Assembly (NCBI GenBank): GCA_950097015.1
Contig: CATNEN010000038.1
Location: 18,610,001 to 18,674,000, forward strand
Source: Macrostomum hystrix
Taxonomy: Eukaryota > Platyhelminthes > Macrostomidae
Reading direction: 5' to 3'
DNA: 64,000 bases
The first letter of the stretch is position 1; each line of letters starts with the position of its first letter. Under the pieces are notes generated by a model, which searched no databases, was not told the DNA's origin, and saw nothing but the letters and a program-made list of their open reading frames with translations. Shown in pieces: positions 1 to 10,467 of this stretch. Both the position numbers and the translations under genes were made by a program.

Positions 1-157
1 GTACATTGGAAGAGGCTGAAGCGAGTGTACATTGGAAGAGGCTGGAGCGAGTGTACATTGGAAGAGGCTGGAGCGAGTGTACATTGGAAGAGGCTGAAGC
101 GAGTGTACATTGGAAGAGACTCGAGTGGATGTAACATGGAAGTTACTGAAGTGAAAG
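1..157. repeat. 26-bp minisatellite, about six units
   Basis: A 26-bp unit starting GTACATTGGAAGAGGCTG repeats head to tail from the first base; the first four units are nearly identical and the last two are degenerate. It lies just downstream of the adenylate kinase exon on the minus strand, so it is probably inside that gene's first intron and may continue beyond the left edge. Confidence 0.9.
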
Positions 158-247
158 CGCATCCGTATAAGACAAAGTGAAATAAAAGAAAGCTAAAAAA
201 AGCAAATTCATTTATTTAACAAAGCTTCTGTGCTGTCCAATGCTTAC

Positions 248-398
248 TAGACTTAATGGCCATGTGATGACGCAGCAGGTCGCCACTAGCCAGACTTTTA
301 ATTGGGAAATCGCGCACAATGCGCTCAGCGATTGTGCCTTTGCCGCCGCCTGGCGGACCCATGATGATGAAGCGCATGAAACGGCCGGCGGTTGTCAT
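248..398 (-). CDS. AK3: AK3-like adenylate kinase, first coding exon (partial gene)
   Basis: This is the N-terminus of a nucleoside monophosphate kinase of the AK3/AK4 type, which transfers phosphate between GTP (or ATP) and AMP, usually in the mitochondrial matrix. From the ATG at 398 the frame reads MTTAGRFMRFIIMGPPGGGK, with the P-loop GPPGGGKGT, followed by the NMP-binding start SGDLLR. The family normally has GSGKG or GAPGSGKG at the P-loop; here the middle residue is Gly. A donor-like GTAAGC follows base 248 (phase 1), so the remaining exons should lie left of the window. If it is not spliced, the frame runs on to a TAA at 216 beside an AATAAA-like string, giving a useless 60-residue product; a truncated pseudogene is therefore possible. 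A candidate acceptor AG lies at 419-420, about 20 bp upstream of the ATG. Confidence 0.7.
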
Positions 399-895
399 GA
401 CGATGGTGTGCGCTTCAGCTGAATCAAAGGTAAACGAAAGATTAGCCAGATTAGAATTAAAAAATAGATCTGATGACTTTTTGTTTAGTTTTGACTTGAG
501 GGTCGTTTAATTTTTTTCAACGGATCTTACCCCACCACTCTTCCTATTAAAACCCCCAACGCTAACTCTGAAAGTGAGTCTCTACCCCAATCTTCGATGT
601 ACACTGGCCTGCCTCGCAATTTTTCTATCCCAATGTACATGCTCATCCCGGGGCAACTAAGCTGTTGCTATTTTTAGAACAAAACCAGTTTTTATGCAAG
701 TTAGGTCTTTATTTTCTTCTTCGTTAGTAGTGTAAAGACAAAAGGCGGTTAGGATCTTAATTTTGAACCTTTAATATTTGTCTTGTCATTTCTTATTTAA
801 CAGTAGGACTACCAAGCCATTTTGCCGCCCGTTTTTATACCAAGGGGGGGGAATTCCCCCTTGAAAATGTTTTTGCCAGCGCCTGAATGCTTTGG

Positions 896-990
896 GGGTG
901 ACTGATTGGTTGACAGACTAGTCGAGGGTGTCCTGTGGTTGGGGGGTGACTGATTGGTTGACAGACTAGTCGAGGGTGTCCTGTGGTTGA
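896..990. repeat. 48-bp direct duplication
   Basis: The segment starting ACTGATTGGTTGACAGACTA occurs at 901 and again at 949, identical over essentially the whole 48-bp period. It is a simple two-copy tandem duplication with no coding content. Confidence 0.9.
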
Positions 991-1564
991 GCTGCGCCTA
1001 ATAGTTAGGCTTGAACTGTGAAATTGGAGAAATTCGCGTCAGGGTGTCCATAGTGGCCTAGTTCCACCTGTTGTAGCTCTTGAAGGTCTAGATAGATAAG
1101 AGAGATTATCTAGATAAAGGTCGGTGACCGCCGAAGTCGGAGATGATGCAGGCACATTCGGGTGACATGCTGATAAAGTTTGAAGGTCTGGAAAGGCCGC
1201 ACTGAGGCGCAGTGCAAATTCGTGTATAGGGTGTATGAAATACACTAGCTCTTATGGGAAAAATCGGACCTTCGGTCAGAAACATTGAATATCTCGACGG
1301 TCTGAAGAGCTGGCGACTTGTTTCTTGTTAAAGAAGATGCGCAACAAAAAGTTGGCCCGTGTTCTTGAGTTTCGTGTGCTTGCATTGTTCCGTTCGGGTG
1401 CAGCAAAAAATTGGGAAAATCCCCCCGCTTGGTAGTTCTACTGTTAATTTACCATCATCTGTTCTTAAAGGGAAACAAAAAATGAGACTTTGATACTCTT
1501 CTACAGTTATCAGAAATGTTTTATTTAAGCTTTGAAACAATCAAAATAAGGATAGGTGTTCTGT

Positions 1565-1570
1565 TTTATT
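1565..1570 (-). terminator. Candidate polyadenylation signal of RIOK3
   Basis: AATAAA on the minus strand about 220 bp after the RIOK3 stop codon. It is the first exact hexamer I found downstream; position is plausible but short hexamers occur often in AT-rich DNA. Confidence 0.35.
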
Positions 1571-1789
1571 TCTCAATTTACTTTCGGAACGCCAATAAAG
1601 TCATATAAGTTATTGCCAAAAAATAATTTTCATTTTTTGTTTAAGGCCAAGAATGGACACAGCTTCGTTTAATATAAAAACTTAGTAAAAAGCTGTAAAA
1701 AAGAAAACATACGCGTTTAAGCTACTTAAAAATAAGTAGCTGAAACGAGTGAAACGATTAAATCTTTTATGATTATCTATAAACAAAGT

Positions 1790-4700
1790 TCACTGCTTGT
1801 CAAACTCATCGGCGTCAATATCTTCTTCGTCCGACTCTTCACAGTCATCACCATCTTCTTCCTCGTAGTCACCTTCGGCGCTGCCATCGCCGCCTTCAAC
1901 AAAGAAGTGATCAAACTGAAACTGTCGCCTCTGAATGTCGTGCTCAAGATGGACTCGATCGCCTTCGAAGTCGGCCTTGCTGGCGCAATGATCAGCCAGG
2001 CGTTTAAGAAACACTTCGCCACGGCCGGGGATGCTTAAACCGGTGACCCTGTTGAACAGCTGCTCAGGTTCGGGCACCTCAGGGACTCCCTGGCGGCCAA
2101 AGAAAGCGCAAACGTTGCGACAGTCGCGAAACAGAAAGTCGAGAGCCCTAGGATGCTCGCGATCCACGGCCTGGCAATGGAGAGATTGGGATCTGATGAT
2201 GGGATATAGTAGGATTGGGGATCTGATGATGGTAGATAGTAGGATTGGGGATCTGATGATGGGATATAGTAGGATTGGGGATCTGATGATGGTAGATAGT
2301 AGGATTGGGGATCTGATGATGGTAGATAGTAGGATTGGGGATCTGATGATGGTAGATAGTAGGATTGGGGATCTGATGATGGTAGATAGTAGGATTGGGG
2401 ATCTGATGATGGGAGATAGTAGGATTGGGGATCTGATGATGGTAGATAGTAGGATTAGGGATCTGATGATGGGATATAGTAGGATTGGGGATATGATGTT
2501 GTCAGATAGTAGGATTAGGGATCTGATGTTGGGAGATAGTAGGATTAGGGATCTGATGATGGGATATAGTAGGATTGGGGATTTGATGTTGTCAGATAGT
2601 AGGATTAGGGATCTGATGTTGGGAGATAGTAGGATTAGGGATCTGATGTTGGGAGATAGTAGGATTGGGGATTTGATGTTGTCAGATAGTAGGATTGGGG
2701 ATCTGATGTTGGTAGATCACACAGCAAGTGCACCTGGGACACGTCGATGATCCAGACGGTGCTGCGCCACCACAGCAGGTTGTACTCGCTGAAGTCTGCA
2801 TGCACAAGGCGGCATTCGTTGTACAGCCTGGCCAGATGGCTTGCAGTCTGGTCCCACGCGCTTCGCCACTCCAGCTGCTCGAGCCGGCAGTCTTTGAGTC
2901 GCGGCGCCGCGGTGCCAGCTTCGCCGATGAAGCTCATCACCAGGACGTGGCCTCGGAGAAGCAGCGGCGTCGGGCAGGGCAGGCCGAGCTTCAACAATCG
3001 GCGAAGACTGAGAAGCTCCTTCTCACACCAGACTCGCATGACCTGATCGGTAAATTTGAGATGTTGTGTGTAATTGTTCTTGGGTAGGGGGCGAATAAAA
3101 TCAAGCTCTAATTCGCAATCAAATCTACCTTGCGCGGATTCTGCCACCTCAGCGAGTCCTTGCAGACGCGAACATCGCCAGTGACATAGTCTGACCGGGC
3201 CTTGAATTCGTTTAACGAAGTTTTGAACACCTTGACGGCCACCTCCTTTGGCATCGGCTTGCCGCCCGGAGTGGTTGCAGACGGGTCGCAGTAGGCGTGC
3301 AGCACCTGACAGAGTTGACAACCGGGTTGCCATGGCAACTATAGACCCAATCCTATTGTGACCCAAATCTGACACTACGGATTTAGCCTAAAATCTACCA
3401 CACACTTCCCTTTGAATCTACCTCCAGACAACCCACTAAATCTACCCCCACACTAACTTCTGAACCTACCCCCACTACCCTCAGAATATACCCCACCCCA
3501 CTACCCTATGATTCTACCCCGCACTACCCTCTGAATCTACCACAAAACAAGCTACCCTCTGAATCTACCACAAAACTAGCTACCCTCTGAATCTACCCCA
3601 AAACAAGCTACCCTCTGAATCTACCACAAAACTAGCTACCCTCTGAATCTACCCCAAAACAAGCTACCCTCTGAATCTACCACAAAACTAGCTACCCTCT
3701 GAACCTACCACAAAACTAGCTACCCTCTGAATCTACCACAAAACTAGCTACCCTCTGAACCTACCACAAAACAAGCTACCCTCTGAATCTACCACAAAAC
3801 TAGCTACCCTCTGAATCTACCACAAAACTAGCTACCCTCTGAATCTACCCCAAAACTAGCTACCCTCGGAATCTACCCCAAAACAAGCTACCCTCTGAAT
3901 CTACCCCAAAACAAGCTACCCTCTGAATCTACCCCAAAACAAGCTACCCTCTGAATCTACCCCAAAACAAGCTACCCTCTGAATCTACCACAAAACTAGC
4001 TACCCACTGAATCTACCACAAAACTAGCTACCCTCTGAATCTACCCCAAAACTAGCTACCCTCTGAATCTACCCCAAAACTAGCTACCCTCTGAATCTAC
4101 CCCAAAACTAGCTACCCACTGAATCTACCACAAAACTAGCTACCCTCTGAATCGACCCCAAAACAAGCTACCCTCTGAATCTAACCCAAAAAAAGCTACC
4201 CTCTGAATCTACCCCAAAACTAGCTACCCTCTGAATCTACCCCAAAACTAGCTACCCACTGAATCTACCACAAAACTAGCTACCCTCTGAATCTACCCCA
4301 AAACAAGCTACCCTCTGAATCTACCCCAAAACAAGCTACCCTCTGAATCTACCACAAAACTAGCTACCCTCTGAATCTACCCCAAAACTAGCTACCCACT
4401 GAATCTACCACAAAACTAGCTACCCTCTGAATCTACCCCAAAACAAGCTACCCTCTGAATCTACCACAAAACTAGCTACCCTCTGAATCTACCACAAAAC
4501 TAGCTACCCTCTGAATCTACCCCAAAACAAGCTACCCTCTGAATCTACCACAAAACTAGCTACCCTCTGAATCTACCACAAAACTAGCTACCCTCTGAAT
4601 CTACCCCAAAACAAGCTACCCTCTGAATCTACCACAAAACTAGCTACCCTCTGAATCTACCCCAAAACAAGCTACCCTCTGAATCTACCACAAAACTAGC

Positions 4701-7700
4701 TACCCACTGAATCTACCACAAAACAAGCTACCCTCTGAACCTACCCCAAAACAAGCTACCCTCTGCGGTCTGAAGCTCTCCGAGTCTAAGACAGCGGCGA
4801 TCATGTTCACCAGCAAAAACAAATGGCATATTCGCCCCCTGCAGCTGTATGGAAAGGACATCACCTTCCAGAAGCAAACTAAATGCCTGGGCATAACGCT
4901 CGATCACAGGCTCAGCTGGACTCCTCATGTCCATGCCAAAGCCAAAAAGGCCTTTGCGATCCTGGCGCAGCTGCGCAGGGCGGTGGGCAACACGTGGGGT
5001 CTCACCCCCAAACGCCTATGGTGGATCTACACTGCTATGGTCAGGCCGGCTGTCTCGTACGCCGGACTGATCTGGGCTAGTGCCCTGCAGCTTAAGACCT
5101 GCCATGAGACTCTTCGGAGAGTGCAAGGTCGCGCATGTCGGACGATCATGAGCGCCCCGCCATCCGCCCCCTTCGATGGCCTCAACGCCTTCTTGAACAT
5201 CCTCCCGCTCGATATCTTTATCCGCGGGGAGGCGGCAAAAACCGCCCGGCGTCTCCTTGATGCCGGTGTGCGCTTCGTCCTCCAACGAGCGGCAGCGAAG
5301 CGAAAGCTCCTGCCGCACACGGACCTTTGCCTGAGCTCGTGCTCGCTCAACCTCCTTCAGCGCTTTAAGGTTCTCATCCCCACCAGGGACCAAGTTAGCG
5401 ACCACTGGAACACCCAGGAGGTCCACTGCTACACGGACGGATCCATGAAGGATGGCTCCGCTGGCTTCGGGGTCTGTATCCTTATCAACGGACGTGTTGT
5501 CGCCACACACGCCCAACACACTGGAAAATCCTCGAGCGTTTTCCAGAACGAGGTCCTGGCCATCAGCTCCTGCGCTGCGGAGTTGAATGAGAAAAACATC
5601 TCAGGCAGGACTATCATCTTTCACTCGGACAGTCAGGCTGCTCTGCAAGCCCTCTGTCACACCACCACAACCTCCCGGACAGTCTCCGACTGTGTCCGGC
5701 AGCTCAATAACCTGGCCGGTAAGAATACCGTCAGACTTCAGTGGATACCAGGGCACGCCGGTTTCCCTGGTAACGAGCTTGCTGACCACCTGGCCAAGCA
5801 GGGAGGAGCCAGCTCTGCGCCGGGCCCCTCCCCCCCGGCTCCGATTCCGAGCACCGTCATTTATCGTCAGATTAATGATTGGACCGCCAACCTCCATCTT
5901 ACCCGGTGGAGAAGCACCACTAACTGCCGCCAATCCAAAGCGGCAGTTCCAGTGCCATCCGCTCGGCTCCGGAAGGTCCTTCTGAACCAGACCCGGAAGG
6001 ACATCCGGGCCCTCACCATGACCCTCACGGGCCATGGCTGCTACGCCAGACACTGTTTCCTCCGTGGAGACCTCCGGAGGGAGCTGTGCCCTTTCTGCAA
6101 CCTTGAGGACGAGGATGCCCTGCACTTCGTCTGTCACTGCCCTTTCTTCACCAGAGAGAGGCTTAATCACCTCGGACCAAACCCATCCATGGACGATGTT
6201 TGCAGATCCGAGAACATCCCGCGGCTCGTCCGGTTCCTAAGGGCTACCAGACGAGCCTCTTTCTTCCCCAGCGAGGAACAAGCTGCAGGAAGGACCGAAC
6301 ACGGACCTCCCTGACTAACCCCGCGCCATCGGCCGATTGCGGGTCTTTCAGGGATTAGCGGAATGGGCGACTCTCGCCTCCCCGCTGCGTCCGTCGGACC
6401 GCCCTGCAGATAAGTCAAGTAAGTCAAGCTACCCTCTGAATCTACCACAAAACTAGCTACCCTCTGAATCTACCACAAAACAAGCAACCCTCTGAATCTA
6501 CCACAAAACAAGCTACCCTCTGAACCTACCACAAAACTAGCTACCCTCTGAATCTACCCTTAAAATTAACTACCCTCTGAATCAGCTGGTGACCGCGCAC
6601 CAAGATCCCCGAGCTCCATTCCGCGGCTAGGCCACAATAATTTGGGGCGCAGTCGCGGAAACAAGGCTTAGAGAGGACATTGTGGGTTAACCTCCAAGGC
6701 ACAATGAGAGTGTACACTGCCTGACCACGAGAAAGTCAGGACTGACGTACACACCTCAGGAGTCTCAGAAGTAAGGAGTCAACGGAATAGGACAGAATAG
6801 ACTCAACGCTGGCTGCGGGTCTGGTGTCACCGAACGATGTGGCAGTGCTGTGGTCGTTACCAGGCAACTCACCACGCTCTCCTTTCCCGTGGCCATAACG
6901 CCGCCCAGACTCTCCACCCGACCCGAATTGATCAGCTTGAATAGAATCGCTCTGGTCTTCTCGTCCACCGCCGACTCGGCTGTGCTCCGCTCCTGCTTGT
7001 CGTGCACCCGAGCCTGTCGCCTCTCGGACACATCGGCGTGCAGTTTCAGAGCGTTGTAGACCCGATTAGTCAGGCGGACGTCCATGCCGCTGGTGTCGCC
7101 TTCGCGAAATCCTAAACCAAAATTAGACATTTTGTTTGCATTTCGTCGGCCAGTCAATTCGGCGTCGTGCTTGGTTCGAAACTCGGCGTCAATGGCGACG
7201 CCTCTGCTGCGACCTCGACTCCGGCCGGGAGCAGCATTCGCGGACGGCTTCGCTGTCTCCGACTTCCAATCAGCATCTTCGTCGTAGTCCTCGTCATCAT
7301 CATCTTCGACTGGCTCCTCGTCAGCGGTTGGCAGTCGATGATTGGCCAGAGTGACTCTAATCTATGGAATTGAATTGCTATAATGTGATTCTACTGCAGT
7401 TAGATGCATTACGTAATAGGCCAAGACCAAGGTGACAACTAACATTACTCTGTACAAACCTCTTATGCGGAATCCATCAGGTAAAAATTAAAAAATTTTG
7501 ATTGAAAAATAAACTAGGAGATTTACCTTTTGACTGCTATTAATCCTACTCTCGCTAGCGGCTAGATTCCTATTAAATTCCTGGTCAAATTCTTGTTGCA
7601 AACGCATCGCTAACGCGTGATCACTGTCAGTCTCATCTTGAATAACATTCTCTGCAGCAGCTGGCCCGGGGCCGGGTTGAGCGACTGAAGCTGCCGCGGA

Positions 7701-7943
7701 GGTTGGATTGTCGACCTCGTCAAACTGCTGCTGCAAACTTGCAGCCATGGCTTCATCTCTCAGTAGCTGCTCGATCCTCATTGACTCCTGCTCCTGCTGA
7801 ATACGATTGGCCAGTTGCTCAGACATTACATCGTTGAGCGATTCTGCTTTGGGAGCAGATACTGTGCCCCAGGCCCGAGGGGTCTGGCCTGGTGGCTGCT
7901 TTGAAATTGTGGAAATCTCAGCTGCTGGTTCTGATTGCATCAT
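1790..7943 (-). CDS. RIOK3: RIOK3, RIO-family atypical protein kinase (five exons)
   Basis: RIOK3 is a cytosolic RIO kinase associated with pre-40S particles and, in vertebrates, innate signalling. Exons on the minus strand: 7943-7527, 7361-6873, 3305-3129, 3042-2734, 2170-1790; every join keeps frame (all phase 0), giving 590 residues against about 519 in human. Visible signatures: the N-terminal DVMSEQLA segment typical of RIOK3, the TGRRN...NF stretch, the P-loop GKESV (298-302), Lys327 in EVAVKVFK, catalytic Asp444 in HADFSEYN and metal-binding Asp461 in IIDVSQ, then LEFLFRDC-like DFLFRDCRNV. An acidic Asp/Glu-rich C-terminal tail closes the protein. RIOK1 was considered, but the N-terminal block and GKESVV-HAY wording fit RIOK3. 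Introns carry a 30-bp array, and a 28-bp array with a LINE and a SINE. Start chosen at the first Met of an MM pair, with no upstream in-frame Met seen. Confidence 0.94.
2181..2718. repeat. 30-bp minisatellite in RIOK3 intron 4
   Basis: About 18 units of a 30-bp repeat, core AGGATTGGGGATCTGATGAT followed by a variable GGTAGATAGT/GGGATATAGT/GTCAGATAGT part. It fills the 563-bp intron, beginning about 15 bp from the donor and ending about 10 bp from the acceptor. Units have no stop in one plus frame, which creates a meaningless long reading frame. Confidence 0.95.
3380..4762. repeat. 28-bp minisatellite in RIOK3 intron 2 (left part)
   Basis: About 48 units of GAATCTACCACAAAACTAGC plus TACCCTCT, with C/A variation (ACCCCAAAACAAGC). 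The array starts as degenerate units near 3380 and becomes regular by 3540. It is interrupted by a LINE insertion and resumes at 6424. Confidence 0.95.
4763..6423 (+). mobile_element. 5'-truncated RNase H-bearing non-LTR retrotransposon
   Basis: A LINE copy inserted into the 28-bp minisatellite, antisense to RIOK3. It begins abruptly inside the reverse transcriptase domain, runs through an intact RNase H and zinc-binding C-terminus, and ends with a ~105-bp 3' UTR and a short tail of AAGTC-type repeats (GATAAGTCAAGTAAGTCAA). The string CAAGCTACCCTCTG occurs on both sides and could be a target duplication, but it is also part of the minisatellite unit. The uninterrupted frame suggests a fairly young insertion. 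RNase H puts it in the R1/I/LOA group rather than Jockey or CR1. Confidence 0.9.
4803..6314 (+). CDS. LINE ORF2 C-terminal part: RT end, RNase H, zinc motif
   Basis: Polyprotein fragment of a non-LTR retrotransposon; the frame is open back to about 4766, so the Met at 4803 is only the first internal Met, not a real start. Residues 1-150 match the RT thumb/connection region (KCLGITLDHRLSW, VRPAVSYAGLIW). RNase H spans about 205-335 with Asp212 (YTDGS), Glu250, Asp276 (FHSDSQ) and the IPGHAGFPGNELAD block ending in Asp328, so all acidic residues are present. The C-terminus has a CPFC...HFVCHC zinc motif. RNase H would remove RNA from the RNA:DNA hybrid during reverse transcription. The catalytic RT motif and endonuclease are missing, so the copy cannot move by itself. 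Confidence 0.9.
   Translation: MFTSKNKWHIRPLQLYGKDITFQKQTKCLGITLDHRLSWTPHVHAKAKKAFAILAQLRRAVGNTWGLTPKRLWWIYTAMVRPAVSYAGLIWASALQLKTCHETLRRVQGRACRTIMSAPPSAPFDGLNAFLNILPLDIFIRGEAAKTARRLLDAGVRFVLQRAAAKRKLLPHTDLCLSSCSLNLLQRFKVLIPTRDQVSDHWNTQEVHCYTDGSMKDGSAGFGVCILINGRVVATHAQHTGKSSSVFQNEVLAISSCAAELNEKNISGRTIIFHSDSQAALQALCHTTTTSRTVSDCVRQLNNLAGKNTVRLQWIPGHAGFPGNELADHLAKQGGASSAPGPSPPAPIPSTVIYRQINDWTANLHLTRWRSTTNCRQSKAAVPVPSARLRKVLLNQTRKDIRALTMTLTGHGCYARHCFLRGDLRRELCPFCNLEDEDALHFVCHCPFFTRERLNHLGPNPSMDDVCRSENIPRLVRFLRATRRASFFPSEEQAAGRTEHGPP
6424..6590. repeat. 28-bp minisatellite, right remainder
   Basis: About six further units of the same 28-bp repeat as at 3380-4762, continuing directly after the LINE tail. 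Shows that the LINE landed inside an existing array. Confidence 0.93.
6594..6852 (+). mobile_element. SINE family A, copy 1 (5' truncated)
   Basis: tRNA-derived SINE shared with 32611-32885, 51705-52062 and 53408-53627. Recognised by GAGCTCCATTCCGCGGC (B-box-like), TTTGGGGCGCAG, CCTCCAAGGCACAATGAGAG, TGTACACTGCCTGACCACGA and the end GGTGTCACCGAACGATGTGG. The A-box half of the head is missing. It ends about 20 bp from the RIOK3 donor at 6872. Confidence 0.85.
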
Positions 7944-10364
7944 TGTCTGTGCGACTTTACAAAGTAGATTGCTAGAATGTTTTTAATTTTAATTAAGTGT
8001 CATACCAATAATAGGCAGATGTAAACTACACAACAAAAGGCATAAATTTTTAATAAAATTATTCAGAAGTCCAGAAATTGCCTCAAAGAGCTATAAGCAT
8101 TTACAACTAAACTTTCATGAATGTAAAAATAAAACAGGCCAAATAATAATTGTGCATTGTGCTTTAACTTTTTAATTAAAAGTACTAACTTATTAAAAAT
8201 CAACACAAAGACAAGAAAAAAAAACAAAAAAGCTATCCAAATTTGGATTGTAAACTAGTCAAGTTAGCATGCAAGTAAATGTACATAATAAAACTAAAAA
8301 CAGAAATTACTACAGTAATGATTAGCTCTTTTTCAAGCAAGATGACAAAATATACAAATGATCCTTGTCAAAGCTGCTGTTTCACCTGTTTGTTTTGCAA
8401 TATTATTTTCATTTTGAAATAGGGGCACAGGGCCAAATTTTTATTGTGCCTTCATATTTGTTCTAATGTGTTAGAACTTAGAATGCCATAAATATAATTG
8501 GACATCATATGTGAACATAACATAATTCACATAATTAACAGATGGCCGGCTTGTATATGAAGGCCTATGCAACCATGGCATTATTAATCATAGACTTAAT
8601 ACACAAAAAGAAACAATTGAATAAACATGGACTTATGCCAAAACAAAATTCAGGAAAATAAATAGCGCCTCAACTACCTAAGGGAATATATATGGTGTTA
8701 GCTTTAACTAAAAATGTGTTTAGAGACTGGGTTGCATAAAATTGTCAATGATAAAAACATTCAAATAACTTACTAAGCTTAATAGTAAAAATGTAATGAC
8801 TGTACATAGTTGAAAATAATTTCGCTATCTTGAATCTTAAACTTAAATCTTAACTGACAAAATTCAAAATCATGATGGGTTATAGTATGCCTATGACACG
8901 AACAAGCAGAAACTTTTCACCTAAGTTGATTACTTAATAAGTAGATGCGTCGCAAAAAAAAGTGTTAAGCGCCAGTCGACGATAAAAAAACAATGACACC
9001 GCAGAACGCTAGCTATCTCTCTTCTGCTAGGATAGATTGTTAACCGTTGATCTTTATTCAGCAGAGCTTATGCTTATGTGCTTATGGCCTATGAAGTCCG
9101 ATAGATATAGATAAGTTAGGCCTATAAGAATTTATAGAATATGATCAACTTGAGTTGGGAAAGTGTCATATGTATTGCGCCACAGTACGCAAGTCTTTTT
9201 AAGAATTAAAATAGAGTCTTAAAAAATATATAATTTTTTTGTGACTCAGAAACTTATTTATTCTTGAAAGCCATATACTTGCAAAAATTCAAAAGTAAAC
9301 TTTGTTTAATCTAGTAGAATCCGCTAGATTTTCATGATCCGTCAATTAGCGTATGATTTTATATGGAATATTAGAGTAAGAGCATTATTTTTTAATCAAT
9401 GGCCATTACCTTGATTCATAATTTTTGTGTTACTACCTAACTTCAAGGACTACTTAAGTAGACAATTCAGGCGTCCTTGACTAACTTATGAACATCATTC
9501 TACAGTTGCAAGAGGTGACGTAGATAATAGTATGATTGGTGATATGAGTGTCAATCGGGTGTTCTTTTGAAATTCAAGTTCTTATTATGTGTCGATCGTA
9601 TAAGCCAAGTAACACTTGTAGGATTTATTGGATCGTGGGATTTAAAAATAACATTTTTAGACCGGTTATTTTTTTCATCAGATTTATACATTTTAGAAAA
9701 ATGGGATTGTCTTTAGCAAATGTTTATAGACAAACAATTGAAGTAATAATCTACAATCCTTCTTGATTTTGCTTGGCAAGGCCTAAAATTTACATGTCGT
9801 CTTTGTTTGTAAAGCCCTGTTGCATGGATAAGGAATATTAACCAGCTTTCTAGCTTTTGAAAGAACCCTGTATATATACATTATGATTTTTAGGCTCCAA
9901 TACTTGTAGTTTACTCCTTATGGCTTCGCCTCGGCTAAGAAACGAATCCGTAGCCTTGCTTCCTGGCAATAGAAATGAATAAACTGGGGAGTAATATAAT
10001 TATGCTTGGTCGAATAATTAATTTTAACGAGTTTAACTCTTGTTAATTGGCCATTTATAAATAAGATCGGTCGAATGAATTATAGATAGAAATTGAATAG
10101 GCGATTTAGATTTAGATAGAAATTGAATAGGCTTAGAACCGCTGGGGGGTCATATTTTTTGGCAAGAGTAGGCTATAGAAATTAGGCGGGGTGGTGGGTG
10201 TCTGACAGTTTACCTAACAATGGGCCGGAACTGGAAAGGTAAAGTACAATTTTTTTAGGGTTCAGGCTAGTTTATGGGCACGGGACAGTATTGGCTCAGC
10301 ATTGCAAGGCCCTGCCAGTCCAATTCGCATCACTTTAAGAATTCAATGATCATTAGATTATTTT
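7944..10364. other. AT-rich intergenic region, no gene seen
   Basis: 2.4 kb upstream of RIOK3 and left of the composite repeat block. Reading frames are short and composition-driven; no domain, tRNA or transposon terminus is recognisable. The RIOK3 promoter should lie just above 7943. Confidence 0.6.
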
Positions 10365-10467
10365 ACTAGCATGTTTTGCCCCCCTTCGGGGAGCAGAAAT
10401 ATTTTTAATTCGTCTTGTATATACTGTTTAGCAGCTGAATTTACAGCTTTTTAAAGCTAAAATAAAC

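Larger units (their letters stand above)
399..1789. other. Intergenic region between AK3-like exon and RIOK3 3' end
   Basis: No convincing gene, RNA gene or known transposon is visible. It holds a 48-bp direct duplication (896-990) and AT-rich sequence at 1550-1760. The start of the AK3-like gene and the end of RIOK3 both face this interval, so it should contain the AK3-like promoter and the RIOK3 3' UTR. Confidence 0.6.

Noticed and set aside
2031-2750. 239-codon plus-strand frame with DSRIGDLMM repeats
   Set aside because: It is antisense to RIOK3 exon 5 and then runs through the 30-bp intronic array; no independent support.
1790-7943. Identification of the kinase as RIOK1
   Set aside because: The IIDVSQ and HADFSEYN motifs fit both, but the N-terminal DVMSEQLA block, the NF..GF...GMD segment and GKESV-VLHAY match RIOK3.
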